DNA of 16,406 bases from Gammaproteobacteria bacterium. Lineage in GTDB: Bacteria; Pseudomonadota; Gammaproteobacteria; GCA-001735895. The notes under the pieces were generated by a model. The model was not told where the DNA came from, did no database searches, and saw only the letters and a list, made by a program, of their open reading frames with translations. A program made the translations under genes and the position numbers. Shown one piece after another: positions 7,256-15,414 of the stretch (position 1 is its first letter; each line of letters starts with the position of its first letter). The stretch lies in assembly GCA_029288195.1 (NCBI GenBank), contig JARFPR010000508.1, positions 1-16,406 of the forward strand, given 5' to 3'.

Positions 7256-8455
7256 TTATTTTAGGAAGTTAAACAGGGAGGAGCTGGTAATTCTTGCAAA
7301 TACCGCCTGTGCGGCATCCAGCGTGGTTTGTTCCAGGGTGAGCTGGCTGATCGCTTCCGCCAGGTCCGTGTCACGCAAGGTGCTCAGCGTGGACCGGGTC
7401 ACGAATACCTGCGCATCGTTGTCTTCGCGTTGGGCTTCGAGTGCGTTGAGCCTGCCCCCCAGCTGGGTGCGCGCATTGAGTGAATTTTCAAATGCGCTGT
7501 CAAGATCGGCCAGCGACTGAGCAATATTGGCGGCCCTGACGTCTGCGCTCGGCTCTGATCTCAGAGTTTCTGACAGGCCGGCGACAATTGAAAATACATC
7601 CTGAAACTGGCCGGCACTGATGGTAAATACGTCACCCACCGCGGGTATGCCAGTAATCGAGGTTCTGACGCCCTGAAAGTTAATATTCTGCCCATCGGTA
7701 TAAGTGGCGCCAGTGACTATGTTGACGCCGCCGGCGACATCGAACACATCGTAAACGCCGGGCGCGACAAAGCGTATCTCATAGTCACCCGCCACGTAGA
7801 CAGAACTGTCAACCACGCTGGCAGGCGCAATCAGGCCAGTACCGACGTTAGCCGCGGCAGGCAGTTCCCGCAGCGCGATAGCCGAAGGAACTTCCATGAA
7901 AATTTCGCGACCGGGGATATCGACCTCGAGTTGACGATTTTGACTAATCTGCACGGATCTGACGCCGTCATCGCCGTTAAAATTGACAAAATCGCGGGAT
8001 CCGGTCGTAGCCCTGGTAAACGGGGCAGTATTGTTCTGGTATCCGGCAAACAGGTAGTCGCCGTTGCCGTCTATGGTATTTGCCAGTGATAACAGTTCGT
8101 TCAGTCGCTCGTCGATCTCTGCTGCAATCGCGTTCCGTGAAACCGTATCGACCGGCGCATTGTTGGCCTGTATTGCCAGTTCCCGAGTTCGGATTAACAG
8201 GCTGTCGTAGTTCGCCAACACTGCATCCTGCTGGTTCAGGCGCAGTTCCGCCAGGTTGATATTTGACTGGTACTGCAGGTTCAGCGAAACGGTTTGTTCC
8301 AGTTCGAGAATCTTCGAAGCCGCCGCCGGATCATCCGAGGGCTTGCTCAAACGGACCCCGCTTGAAATCTGCTGCTGCAGCTTTGCCAGCTTCTGTTGCT
8401 GCTGCTGAAAAGCTTCTACGCCCTGGGTATAGATTTGTCGGGTTGAAATTCTCAC
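7256..8455 (-). CDS. flgL: FlgL hook-filament junction protein
   Basis: The 399-residue product starts MRISTRQIYTQGVEAFQQQQ and continues through LQQQISSGVRLSKPSDDPAA (27-46), the FlgL/flagellin-type N-terminal helices; the C-terminal helix region reads DTDLAEAISQLTLEQTTLDA with an ASSLFNFLK-like end (SSSLFNFLK). FlgL is the second junction layer, joining FlgK to the filament, and is exported without a cleaved signal. A glutamine-rich run near residues 17-29 is part of the first helix. The start is GTG (8453-8455), with AAGG about 6 nt upstream, 2 nt after the flgK stop, so the two genes are translated as a pair. No terminator is seen before the fliC promoter, so read-through into fliC is possible. 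Confidence 0.96.
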   Translation of the reverse strand: MRISTRQIYTQGVEAFQQQQQKLAKLQQQISSGVRLSKPSDDPAAASKILELEQTVSLNLQYQSNINLAELRLNQQDAVLANYDSLLIRTRELAIQANNAPVDTVSRNAIAAEIDERLNELLSLANTIDGNGDYLFAGYQNNTAPFTRATTGSRDFVNFNGDDGVRSVQISQNRQLEVDIPGREIFMEVPSAIALRELPAAANVGTGLIAPASVVDSSVYVAGDYEIRFVAPGVYDVFDVAGGVNIVTGATYTDGQNINFQGVRTSITGIPAVGDVFTISAGQFQDVFSIVAGLSETLRSEPSADVRAANIAQSLADLDSAFENSLNARTQLGGRLNALEAQREDNDAQVFVTRSTLSTLRDTDLAEAISQLTLEQTTLDAAQAVFARITSSSLFNFLK

Positions 8456-8457
8456 GA

Positions 8458-10380
8458 TTACCTTACGCTATCCAGCAATGTTTCAAACAGGATCTGGGCG
8501 GTACTGACCAGACGAGCCGTTGCTTCGTAGGCCTGTTGATAACGCACCAGGTCAGCAGCTTCTTCGTCCAAATTGACAGAAGCTTTAGAAGATTGTCGAT
8601 CGACCGCCTGAAAAAGCAGCGATTCCTGCGCATCTCGTTCGAGGTTTGCAGCCAGTGTCTGCGAACCGACGAAACCTACCAGCGAACCATAGGTCTCCTG
8701 GAAACTGTTGATGCCGCCATCGAACACCCCGCTAGTCTGCAGGTTGGCGAGATTCAAGGCATTTCGGTTATCGCCGCTGCCATCAATATTTGCTTCGACC
8801 GTAAATACATCGCCAGCCTGGGGAGTCCCGCTCAAACTGACCTGCCAGCCATTTGCATCGACGATCATGTTGTTGCTATAGGGAATCGCCGCGCCGGCAA
8901 GGTAGGATACCCCACCCACGACGACATCGGCATCCGCTTGCAGCGTGGCGGGTGGGGTATCGAAGGTGAAGGTTACGCTATTGAGCAGGTTTGGATCGGT
9001 AACATCGGTAATACTACCGGGACTGATATCAACATTGCCGAGATTATTCAGTGAAGCACTGCTACGAATCGGCAGTGCCGCGGCGATTGCACTCGGATCT
9101 GTGGTGATGACCTGCAGACCACCGGCAGCGGCGAGAGTTGGTCTGATCGCGAATTGATCACCCGCAACCGCCGTGGCCCCGTTTATCGTCAGGGTCAACC
9201 CCTCGAAAACCAGCGTAGCCGGCGCCCCGTTGGCAACGCTGGCACTAGTGCCGCTAGCGGAAGTCAGGGTCCAGTTAACACCATCGAAAGCCAGTTGATA
9301 GTCATCCGAGGTAAGCGCGGTGACGTCACTGATGACGGTTGCAACGGTTGGTGTTCCGGTATTAGACGAAAACGCAATCGATTGCGGCGCGCTAAAACTG
9401 AAAAAATCTTGCCCGAGATTACCGTTCAAATCCATGCCATCCTGCATCTGGGCATTAAAAGTCTCGGCAATTCCGATCGCGGTGCGCCCGAGCGAATTGC
9501 GGGTCGGATCGAGCACGCCATCACGAAAATCAAGCAGCCCACCGAGTTCGCCACCCGAAAGGTTCGAGCTGATATCGTAAACCGAGATCAACCCGTTATA
9601 AGCAATTACCTCTCGGGTCGGATCGCTAACGTCGGGCTGGGTACTGAGGGTAAAGCTTTCGATTCCAGTCAACACGGTTTGACCGTTGCCGATAAAAATC
9701 GACAGGTTGTTTTCGTCCTCGTCGATCACGGTTATATCGATTTTTTCGGCGAGTTGATTCAACAGGTTATCGCGCAGGTCAAGCAAGTCTGCGGACTGTT
9801 GGGTCGAGGTGGCTGAGGGTGCAATATCGTTAAGACTGATATTGACGTCGCGAATCTGCCCTACCAACAAGTTTATTTCATCAACAACGCTGCGAATCTC
9901 GTTCGTGGTGTTGCGAGACAACTCCTCGAAACGGGTATCGATACTCTGGAACCGCCCGGCCAGTGTTTGTGCCGTGTTAATCATTGCGTACCTTGCCGTG
10001 CTTGAGGCCGGGTCATCAGCAACGCCCTGCACCGATTCGAAAAAGTCGTTTAATATCGGGCTGATGCCCCCGGCAGGGTCGGCTAGCACGTCGTCTATAC
10101 GCGACGATAGTTCGCTGAAACGAGCAACGCGCGCATAGGCCGAGGTCGTGTCACGGACCTCACGGGTCAGAAACTGATCGTAAGAGCGGGTGATCGATTC
10201 GATCTGTACCCCGTTACCGTAGAAGCTACCACCGAAAAAAGACGGATTATTAGTGCTGAACTCCACAGATTGGCGGCTGTAGCCCGGTGTATTGACATTG
10301 GCTATATTGTGGCTGGTGGTGCCGAGCGCACGTTGAAACGAGAGTAAACCGCTTACGGCGGTATTAAGAATATCAGACAT
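8458..10380 (-). CDS. flgK: FlgK hook-associated protein 1
   Basis: The 640-residue protein forms the first hook-filament junction layer. The N-terminus has the rod/hook family motif: LNTAVSGLLSFQRALGTTSH then NIANVNTPGYSRQ (about 26-38), and the C-terminus ends in the matching helix LDEEAADLVRYQQAYEATAR with STAQILFETLLDSVR. The middle is a long Asn/Ser/Ala-rich beta region typical of FlgK. A GGGAG about 9 nt before the ATG supports the start, which overlaps the flgJ stop by 8 nt. Flagellar axial proteins lack cleaved signals and this one does too. Confidence 0.97.
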   Translation of the reverse strand: MSDILNTAVSGLLSFQRALGTTSHNIANVNTPGYSRQSVEFSTNNPSFFGGSFYGNGVQIESITRSYDQFLTREVRDTTSAYARVARFSELSSRIDDVLADPAGGISPILNDFFESVQGVADDPASSTARYAMINTAQTLAGRFQSIDTRFEELSRNTTNEIRSVVDEINLLVGQIRDVNISLNDIAPSATSTQQSADLLDLRDNLLNQLAEKIDITVIDEDENNLSIFIGNGQTVLTGIESFTLSTQPDVSDPTREVIAYNGLISVYDISSNLSGGELGGLLDFRDGVLDPTRNSLGRTAIGIAETFNAQMQDGMDLNGNLGQDFFSFSAPQSIAFSSNTGTPTVATVISDVTALTSDDYQLAFDGVNWTLTSASGTSASVANGAPATLVFEGLTLTINGATAVAGDQFAIRPTLAAAGGLQVITTDPSAIAAALPIRSSASLNNLGNVDISPGSITDVTDPNLLNSVTFTFDTPPATLQADADVVVGGVSYLAGAAIPYSNNMIVDANGWQVSLSGTPQAGDVFTVEANIDGSGDNRNALNLANLQTSGVFDGGINSFQETYGSLVGFVGSQTLAANLERDAQESLLFQAVDRQSSKASVNLDEEAADLVRYQQAYEATARLVSTAQILFETLLDSVR

Positions 10381-11428
10381 GATCGGTTACTCCCGCGTCG
10401 AGCCTGGCAAGAGCGCGTTGCAGAACCTCACCATTGAGAATATTCAGCACCTTGTCCGCATACCGCGGGTCGGTAGCATACCCGGCGCTATGAATTTCGC
10501 GGATAAAAGCCTGATCATCTCCAGCCTGCGCCTGCACCAGTGCCTGCTGGTATCGAGGATTGCTATGAATAAACTTGACGTAGTCGGTAAAACTTTGTGC
10601 CGGGGTGTCATAGGCCCGAAAACGGGATACCTGGCTTTGCAGAACTCCACCGCTAAATTCCAATGACGCCTTTTGCAGAGAAGGCCCCCGCCAGTCGGGA
10701 CCGGTCTTGATGCCAAACAGGTTGTTGCTGCTGCGACCATCAGCATACTTCATGGTGTGCTTGCCCCAACCTGTTTCTAGCGCTGATTGCGCCACCAGAA
10801 GGTGGGCACTGATGCCGAGTGTATCGGCTGCGGCCTGCGCCTGAGGCAAAATATCGGCAATAAACCGATCAGGACTTTGCCAGCGATTGTTGGCTTGTTC
10901 GATTCGCGAGACCTCGGCAAAATCGTCATCTAATACCCTGCTCACCCGCACCGCCGGTATCTCCTCCGATAAAGCAGGTAGCATTCTGATGGGCTTTTCA
11001 CGAGCGGACGTAACCGCCTCTGGCGGAACATCCGGGGCCTTTCCCGAAGTTATATTTGGCTTGATCGTAGCGACCCTGACCGGGGAAAACTCCAGTTCTG
11101 GCTTAGCCTCCGGATTGCCTGATTCCGCCTCGCTGGCTGGCATTTGCTGCAGGATCATTTTAGCGACCCCGAGCCGATTCTGGCCAGCAACGGTTTGCGC
11201 CAGTTGCTTGTCATACATTTCCTGGTAGAAATTCATGTAAGAGCTGTCCTGCCCGGTATCGATTTTCACTGCCGAGCGCATCGCCGCCAGCATCTGCTGT
11301 ACAAACAATCCCTCGAACTGCTGCGCGACTGATTTTGCAGCGTCGTCAGAGCCACTGCGAGCACCCAGCTTCATGTCGCCAAACTGTTGAAAATTAAGGT
11401 AAAAGTCGGCCTGGTTGGAAATCGACAT
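10373..11428 (-). CDS. flgJ: FlgJ, rod assembly protein with peptidoglycan hydrolase domain
   Basis: This is the two-domain form of FlgJ (351 residues). Residues about 25-98 are the rod-binding domain (KSVAQQFEGLFVQQMLAAMR; SSYMNFYQEMYDKQLAQTVA). A variable Pro/Glu-rich linker covers about 98-175. Residues about 185-340 are a glucosaminidase-type domain with LLVAQSALETGWGKH, the catalytic Glu being E218, followed by NNLFGIKTG and FRAYDTPAQSFTDYVKFI. FlgJ caps the growing rod in the periplasm and opens the peptidoglycan so the rod can pass. It is preceded by flgI (12-nt gap) and overlaps flgK by 8 nt, giving one continuous message. Confidence 0.97.
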   Translation of the reverse strand: MSISNQADFYLNFQQFGDMKLGARSGSDDAAKSVAQQFEGLFVQQMLAAMRSAVKIDTGQDSSYMNFYQEMYDKQLAQTVAGQNRLGVAKMILQQMPASEAESGNPEAKPELEFSPVRVATIKPNITSGKAPDVPPEAVTSAREKPIRMLPALSEEIPAVRVSRVLDDDFAEVSRIEQANNRWQSPDRFIADILPQAQAAADTLGISAHLLVAQSALETGWGKHTMKYADGRSSNNLFGIKTGPDWRGPSLQKASLEFSGGVLQSQVSRFRAYDTPAQSFTDYVKFIHSNPRYQQALVQAQAGDDQAFIREIHSAGYATDPRYADKVLNILNGEVLQRALARLDAGVTDHV

Positions 11429-11440
11429 AACAGCTCTCGA

Positions 11441-12544
11441 TTAAATCACGATCAATTCGGCGCTCAGTGCACCAACTTGCTTGAGTGATTCCAGGATCGC
11501 AACCAGGTCACTGGGTGAAGCGCCAACCTGGTTAACAGCGCGCACGATTTCACTTAACGTGACACCCTTCGGGAAGCGGAACATGCGTTTATTTTCGGCG
11601 GTAACCTCGATATCCGATTCGACATTTTCGGTCGTGGTACCATCGCTGAACGGACCCGGTTGTTCGACATCGACGGTATTGGTGATCGTCACAATCAGGT
11701 TGCCATGCGATACCGCGGCAGAGTAAACCTTGACGTGATTACCAATGACGACGGTTCCAGAACGTGAATTAATGATGACCTTGGCCGGCCCTTCGCCCGG
11801 CTGAAATTCCAGGTTCTCGATAAACGACATGAAGCCAACGCGTTGCGAAATATCCTTTGGCGCGTTGATCGAAACTTCGACGCTATCCTTGGCGCGCGCA
11901 TTATTGGGTCCACGAACCTGGTTAATGGTATCCGCAAGACGCTTGGCAGTTGTGAAATCCGGGCGTTTCAAATGCAGGGTTAGCTTTTCGGCGGAGGCGA
12001 AAGGATTCTGGATTTCGCGTTCGATGCTGCCACCGCCGGGTATTCTTCCAACACTCGGCACGTTAATCGTGATCGACGATCCGTCGGCACCTTCAATGCC
12101 AAGGCCGCCCACGATCAGGTTACCCTGTGCAATCGCATAAATATTGCCGTCCGCACCTTTTAGTGGCGTCATCAGCAAGCTGCCACCACGCAGGCTCTTG
12201 GCGTTGCCCAGTGATGACACAGTGACATCGATGGATTGACCTATTTTCGCAAATGCCGGCAAATCTGCATGCACCGAGACCGCGGCGATGTTCTTTACCT
12301 TCGGGCTGACATCGGGTGGCAGGGTGATCCCGTACTGGGACAGAAAGTTTTTCAAGCTTTGCACCGTGAACGGGGCCTGCGAAGTCTGATCTCCCGACCC
12401 ATCGAGACCTACAACCAGGCCATAACCAACCAGCTGGTTGTCGCGCACGCCCTTGATGGAGGTAATGTCCTTGATACGTTCAGCCCAGACATTTTGGAAA
12501 AAGCCTATAAAAATCAATAAGATAAATAATTTAGCAAGTTTCAT
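11441..12544 (-). CDS. flgI: FlgI flagellar P-ring protein precursor
   Basis: The 367-residue precursor begins with a Sec signal peptide (two Lys, then a hydrophobic run LFILLIFIGFF and probable cleavage after VWA, residue 21). The mature start ERIKDITSIKGVRDNQLVGY and GLVVGLDGSGDQT is the FlgI signature, and the C-terminus VNQVGASPSDLVAILESLKQ is also highly conserved. FlgI multimerises in the periplasm as the P-ring bushing around the rod, bound to peptidoglycan. AGGAG about 7 nt before the ATG fixes the start; it lies 9 nt after flgH. Confidence 0.98.
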   Translation of the reverse strand: MKLAKLFILLIFIGFFQNVWAERIKDITSIKGVRDNQLVGYGLVVGLDGSGDQTSQAPFTVQSLKNFLSQYGITLPPDVSPKVKNIAAVSVHADLPAFAKIGQSIDVTVSSLGNAKSLRGGSLLMTPLKGADGNIYAIAQGNLIVGGLGIEGADGSSITINVPSVGRIPGGGSIEREIQNPFASAEKLTLHLKRPDFTTAKRLADTINQVRGPNNARAKDSVEVSINAPKDISQRVGFMSFIENLEFQPGEGPAKVIINSRSGTVVIGNHVKVYSAAVSHGNLIVTITNTVDVEQPGPFSDGTTTENVESDIEVTAENKRMFRFPKGVTLSEIVRAVNQVGASPSDLVAILESLKQVGALSAELIVI

Positions 12545-12553
12545 ATCAAGCTC

Positions 12554-13243
12554 CTAGAGGGGGAATACCGGGCTATCGAAAAAGCGAGACAACCAGCCTC
12601 TGGTGTTGGATTCGGCAATCACACCACCCCCGCCGTAGAAGATCCGGGAATTCGCTATTTTGCTCGACACCACGATATTGTCGGTGCTGACATCCTGCGG
12701 GCGAACGATACCAGAGATGCGGATGAATTCTGAGCCCTGGTTGAGCCCTATTATTTTTTCGCCCCTCACCACCAGGTTGCCACTCGGTAATACATCGACC
12801 ACGGTAACTGCAATCTCACCGCTCAAGCTGTTACTTTGCGCACTGTCCCCGCTGCCGGAGAATTCACGCTCGGCATTGATCGAGTTGCTCAGCGCCAGGT
12901 TGCCATTAATTGTTGGCCCGGTACTGCCAAAGATTGCCGAGGCACCGATATCGACATCATCGCCCTTGTCGGTATTGGTTTCTGCCGATTTGGATGCATT
13001 GGTTGATTCCATCAGCGTCACGCTGAGTACATCACCGATACGAAAGGCTTTGTTATCTTCGAACAGCCGAACTGAACGCCCCGTCTGAAAAATTGAACCA
13101 TTAGGTTCGGGCTTGAACTCCATCGCGTTCAAGTCTACCGGTGCATATTGCGGGTCAGGCTGCACCACGATTCGAGTCTGAGAGCAACCACCCGCGAGGC
13201 CGATCAGCATCAATACGGATATTAATCTGGATATACGCTTCAT
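12554..13243 (-). CDS. flgH: FlgH flagellar L-ring lipoprotein
   Basis: The 229-residue precursor has a lipoprotein signal ending LIGLAGGC, giving Cys20 as the lipidated residue, which anchors the L-ring bushing in the outer membrane. Family segments seen are SVRLFEDNKAFRIGDVLSVT, TVVDVLPSGNLVVRGEKII, and GSEFIRISGIVRPQDVSTDN followed by the S-S-K-I-A-N-S-R-I-F-Y-G-G-G-G end. The lipobox has Gly-Gly before the Cys with Leu at -4, a slightly unusual but accepted form. AGGTGA about 5 nt before the ATG supports the start. It begins 8 nt after flgG. Confidence 0.97.
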   Translation of the reverse strand: MKRISRLISVLMLIGLAGGCSQTRIVVQPDPQYAPVDLNAMEFKPEPNGSIFQTGRSVRLFEDNKAFRIGDVLSVTLMESTNASKSAETNTDKGDDVDIGASAIFGSTGPTINGNLALSNSINAEREFSGSGDSAQSNSLSGEIAVTVVDVLPSGNLVVRGEKIIGLNQGSEFIRISGIVRPQDVSTDNIVVSSKIANSRIFYGGGGVIAESNTRGWLSRFFDSPVFPL

Positions 13244-13251
13244 TGCGTCAC

Positions 13252-14037
13252 CTAGGTGTTGTTGTTGAGGTATTGCATCATGCCGTCAGCAGTAGCAATC
13301 AACTTTGAGTTCATTTCGTAGGCGCGTTGGGTTTCAATCATGCTGACCATCTCTTCAACGATGTTCACATTCGACGATTCGAGCGAACCCTGGCGCAATC
13401 GACCGAGCCCGCTTTCACCGGGAGTACCCTCTTGCGGAGCACCGCTAGAAGCCGATTCGATATAAAGGTTTTCACCGATCGACTGCAGGCCGGTCGGATT
13501 AATGAAGTTGGTGATCTGAATGGTGCCGATTGCGGTCGGTGAAGCCTGGGTCGGAAGCTGTACGCTGACGATTCCATCGGTGCCTATGGTAACCATCTGG
13601 GTATCTTCCGGCAGCGTGATACCAGCCTGCAATTCATAGCCGCTAGCGGTAACCATTTGCCCCTGGTCGGAGATCATGAAGCTACCATCGCGGGTATAGG
13701 CCTCGGTTCCATCGGGTAACAGAACCGGGAAAAAACCCTTGCCGTCGATGGCGACATCCAGCGATTTGCCGGTATTCTCTATATTTCCCTGGGTATGAAT
13801 CTTTTCGGTTGCGACCACGCGGGTACCGGTACCGAGCATCAAACCTGAGGGTAAACGCGTGTCTTCAGAGGTTTGCGCGCCTACCTGGCGCAGGTTCTGG
13901 TATAAAAGATCCTCGAACGCCGCACGCGATTGCTTGAAGCCGGTCGTGCTGACGTTGGCGAGATTATTAGAAATCACCGTAAGCCGCGTTGCCTGCGCAT
14001 CGAGTCCGGTTTTTGCAACCCAAAGGGCCTGGTTCAT
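13252..14037 (-). CDS. flgG: FlgG distal rod protein, head of the flagellar operon
   Basis: The 261-residue product, the normal FlgG length, opens with MNQALWVAKTGLDAQATRLT and the rod/hook motif ISNNLANVSTTGFKQSRAAF. Internal GKGFFPVLLPDGTEAYTRDG and the C-terminal SSNVNIVEEMVSMIETQRAY then MNSKLIATADGMMQYLNNNT distinguish it as FlgG and not FlgF or FlgE. It forms the distal rod across the periplasm through the P and L rings. It carries a GGAG 7 nt before the ATG. Unusually the upstream partner flgF and the flgBCDE genes are absent; instead a sigma-54-type promoter sits about 35 nt before the start codon and a divergent gene follows. Confidence 0.97.
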   Translation of the reverse strand: MNQALWVAKTGLDAQATRLTVISNNLANVSTTGFKQSRAAFEDLLYQNLRQVGAQTSEDTRLPSGLMLGTGTRVVATEKIHTQGNIENTGKSLDVAIDGKGFFPVLLPDGTEAYTRDGSFMISDQGQMVTASGYELQAGITLPEDTQMVTIGTDGIVSVQLPTQASPTAIGTIQITNFINPTGLQSIGENLYIESASSGAPQEGTPGESGLGRLRQGSLESSNVNIVEEMVSMIETQRAYEMNSKLIATADGMMQYLNNNT

Positions 14038-14052
14038 ATTACTTCTCCATCG

Positions 14053-14073
14053 ATAGTTCTGTCGAAGAACTAT
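14053..14073. repeat. Inverted repeat at the flgG transcription start region
   Basis: ATAGTTCT (14053-14060) and AGAACTAT (14066-14073) are perfect reverse complements around a 5-nt loop. It starts just after the -12 box of the sigma-54-type promoter and covers the expected transcription start. It may be an operator or a 5' leader hairpin; no partner protein can be named from the sequence. Confidence 0.5.
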
Positions 14074-14088
14074 GCAGTTACCATGCCA
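14073..14088 (-). promoter_or_regulatory. Sigma-54-type promoter of flgG
   Basis: On the minus strand TGGCATGGTAACTGCA matches the sigma-54 consensus TGGCACG-N4-TTGCA: the GG at -24 and GC at -12 are present with exact spacing, and only two of the informative bases differ. It lies 35 nt before the flgG ATG, giving a leader of roughly 25 nt. FlrA and FlrC, the activators encoded in this system, act on such promoters. Confidence 0.85.
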
Positions 14089-14163
14089 ACTAGATAATCT
14101 GACTCATTTTCGCGAGGGCACTAACCCCGATGCGCTGACCAGCCGCTATGGTAAGATTGCCGA

Positions 14164-15267
14164 ATGAAACGACAGCTCTCAGCGATTCTTTATGCAGACG
14201 TGGCTGGCTACAGTCGCCTTACCGGTCAGAATGAGGAACAAACCCATCAGCAGCTAAACACCGGGTTAAATCTACTCGGCGAAATAATCACGGCTCACGA
14301 CGGCAGCAAAGTCCACGAAGCAGGCGACGCGATACTGGCTGAATTCTCCAGTGCAACCGGGGCTGTCGATACGGCGGTCGAATTTCAAAAGCAAATGGCC
14401 TCGCGGGATTCGGACCCGGGCGCAGGTGAGCTGATCGAGTTCCGGATTGGGGTAAATATCGGCGAAGTTATCCGCGACCGCGGTGACATCTATGGAGACG
14501 GTGTTAACATCGCAGCGAGAATTCAAGAAGTTGCACCTCCGGGCAGCATATGCGTTTCGAGCGTGGTACTGGAGCAGTTATCGTCAAAAGACTATAACTT
14601 CGACGATCTTGGCTACCGTAATTTTAAAAATATAGAAAGGCCCGTTCACGTGTACGAGATCAGGCTTCCTGACCTGTTTGATCACCATCCAATGCAGTCG
14701 ATCGAATCACGGGTTCAGGGCCAACCCATGTTTGACGATGCGATCGATAAGCCGCCGATAACAGCGGGACACTGTTCCTGTGGCTCAATAAGGATAGAAA
14801 TAACCCAGGAATCACTGGGTACAGGATTCTGCCATTGCAAAATATGCAGGCGTTGCACCGGGGCACCTGTATTTGCATGGGCAGCCTTTCCCATCGAAGC
14901 GGTAAAATTCACCCAGGACAAACCCGAGTACTATCGGTTGTCCCTGATAGGTGAAAAAAGATTCTGTAAAAAATGCGGGTCTTTTGTGGCCTGGCGGGGC
15001 TTGAAACCCGAACCCGCCAATTACCTCGCAATACCGACTGCAATCCTCGATAACCCGGAAGTTTACGCCCCAACCTGGCACGGGGGAATTGAAAGCCAGA
15101 TTGCCTGGCTGCAAATTCACGACGATCTTCCCAGAGCACGTTGCGCAGAATCGCCTTTTCTGAAGAAGTCATGGGGATCGATGGGCGCTTCCGACCCCGA
15201 TGAGTGGGTATCGCTGGAGTACGAAAAGGCAAAGCAACTGGATGACGATTCAGCATCATCAAGTTGA
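14164..15267 (+). CDS. Class III nucleotide cyclase domain fused to a GFA-type zinc domain
   Basis: Residues 1-170 are a class III adenylate/guanylate cyclase catalytic domain: YADVAGYSRLTG holds metal Asp12, HEAGDAILAEF holds metal Asp55, and GDIYGDGVNIAARI holds Asp108, Asn115 and Arg119. The substrate-specifying Lys, expected four residues before Asp55, is His51, as I recall for a common proteobacterial subfamily. The domain ends with the usual FKNIERPVHVYEI. After a linker of about 25 residues, residues 199-345 form a GFA (glutathione-dependent formaldehyde-activating enzyme-like, DUF636) domain: C204/C206 and C268/C271 fit the structural zinc site, and C223, C225 and C228 fit the second zinc site. 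No membrane segment is present, so it should be cytoplasmic. The gene is divergent from flgG and has no clear Shine-Dalgarno. The function of the fusion is unknown; sensing of a small thiol adduct coupled to cyclic nucleotide production is a speculation. Confidence 0.88.
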   Translation: MKRQLSAILYADVAGYSRLTGQNEEQTHQQLNTGLNLLGEIITAHDGSKVHEAGDAILAEFSSATGAVDTAVEFQKQMASRDSDPGAGELIEFRIGVNIGEVIRDRGDIYGDGVNIAARIQEVAPPGSICVSSVVLEQLSSKDYNFDDLGYRNFKNIERPVHVYEIRLPDLFDHHPMQSIESRVQGQPMFDDAIDKPPITAGHCSCGSIRIEITQESLGTGFCHCKICRRCTGAPVFAWAAFPIEAVKFTQDKPEYYRLSLIGEKRFCKKCGSFVAWRGLKPEPANYLAIPTAILDNPEVYAPTWHGGIESQIAWLQIHDDLPRARCAESPFLKKSWGSMGASDPDEWVSLEYEKAKQLDDDSASSS

Positions 15268-15414
15268 TTAAGATATTGGAATTGAGCTGGCTGCCTGCTT
15301 TTTGGCCCGACGCTGGATTTATATGCTAAGGCTGCTCGCAGTTAATCAGCGTAACAATCCCCCGTCCACGTGTCGTTTCGAAAACACACTTACGAGAACA
15401 GGACAAACAGGGAT
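15268..15414. other. Convergent intergenic region, no recognisable feature
   Basis: About 147 bp between the 3' ends of the cyclase-GFA gene and the small hypothetical gene. I see no strong terminator hairpin with a T tract on either strand and no RNA gene; only short, imperfect pairings were found. Confidence 0.4.

Noticed and set aside
7256..7300. Terminator between flgL and fliC
   Set aside because: There is a short T run after the flgL stop on the minus strand but no GC-rich stem before it.
8263..9054. Long open frame of 263 codons on the plus strand across the flgL-flgK junction
   Set aside because: It runs antisense to two well-recognised genes, its translation has no recognisable domain, and it is explained as a shadow of their codon usage.
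9154..9816. Open frame of 220 codons on the plus strand inside flgK
   Set aside because: Antisense to a clear FlgK coding sequence, with no domain, signal or ribosome binding site of its own.
10851..10858. GCCGATAT on the minus strand inside flgJ as a sigma-28 -10 box for flgK-flgL
   Set aside because: The nearest TAAAG-like -35 is only CAAAG and sits two bases too far away, and the site lies almost 500 nt before flgK.
15268..15414. Possible small RNA or tRNA-like hairpins between the convergent genes
   Set aside because: Only short interrupted pairings were found; no cloverleaf, no promoter and no terminator support an RNA gene.
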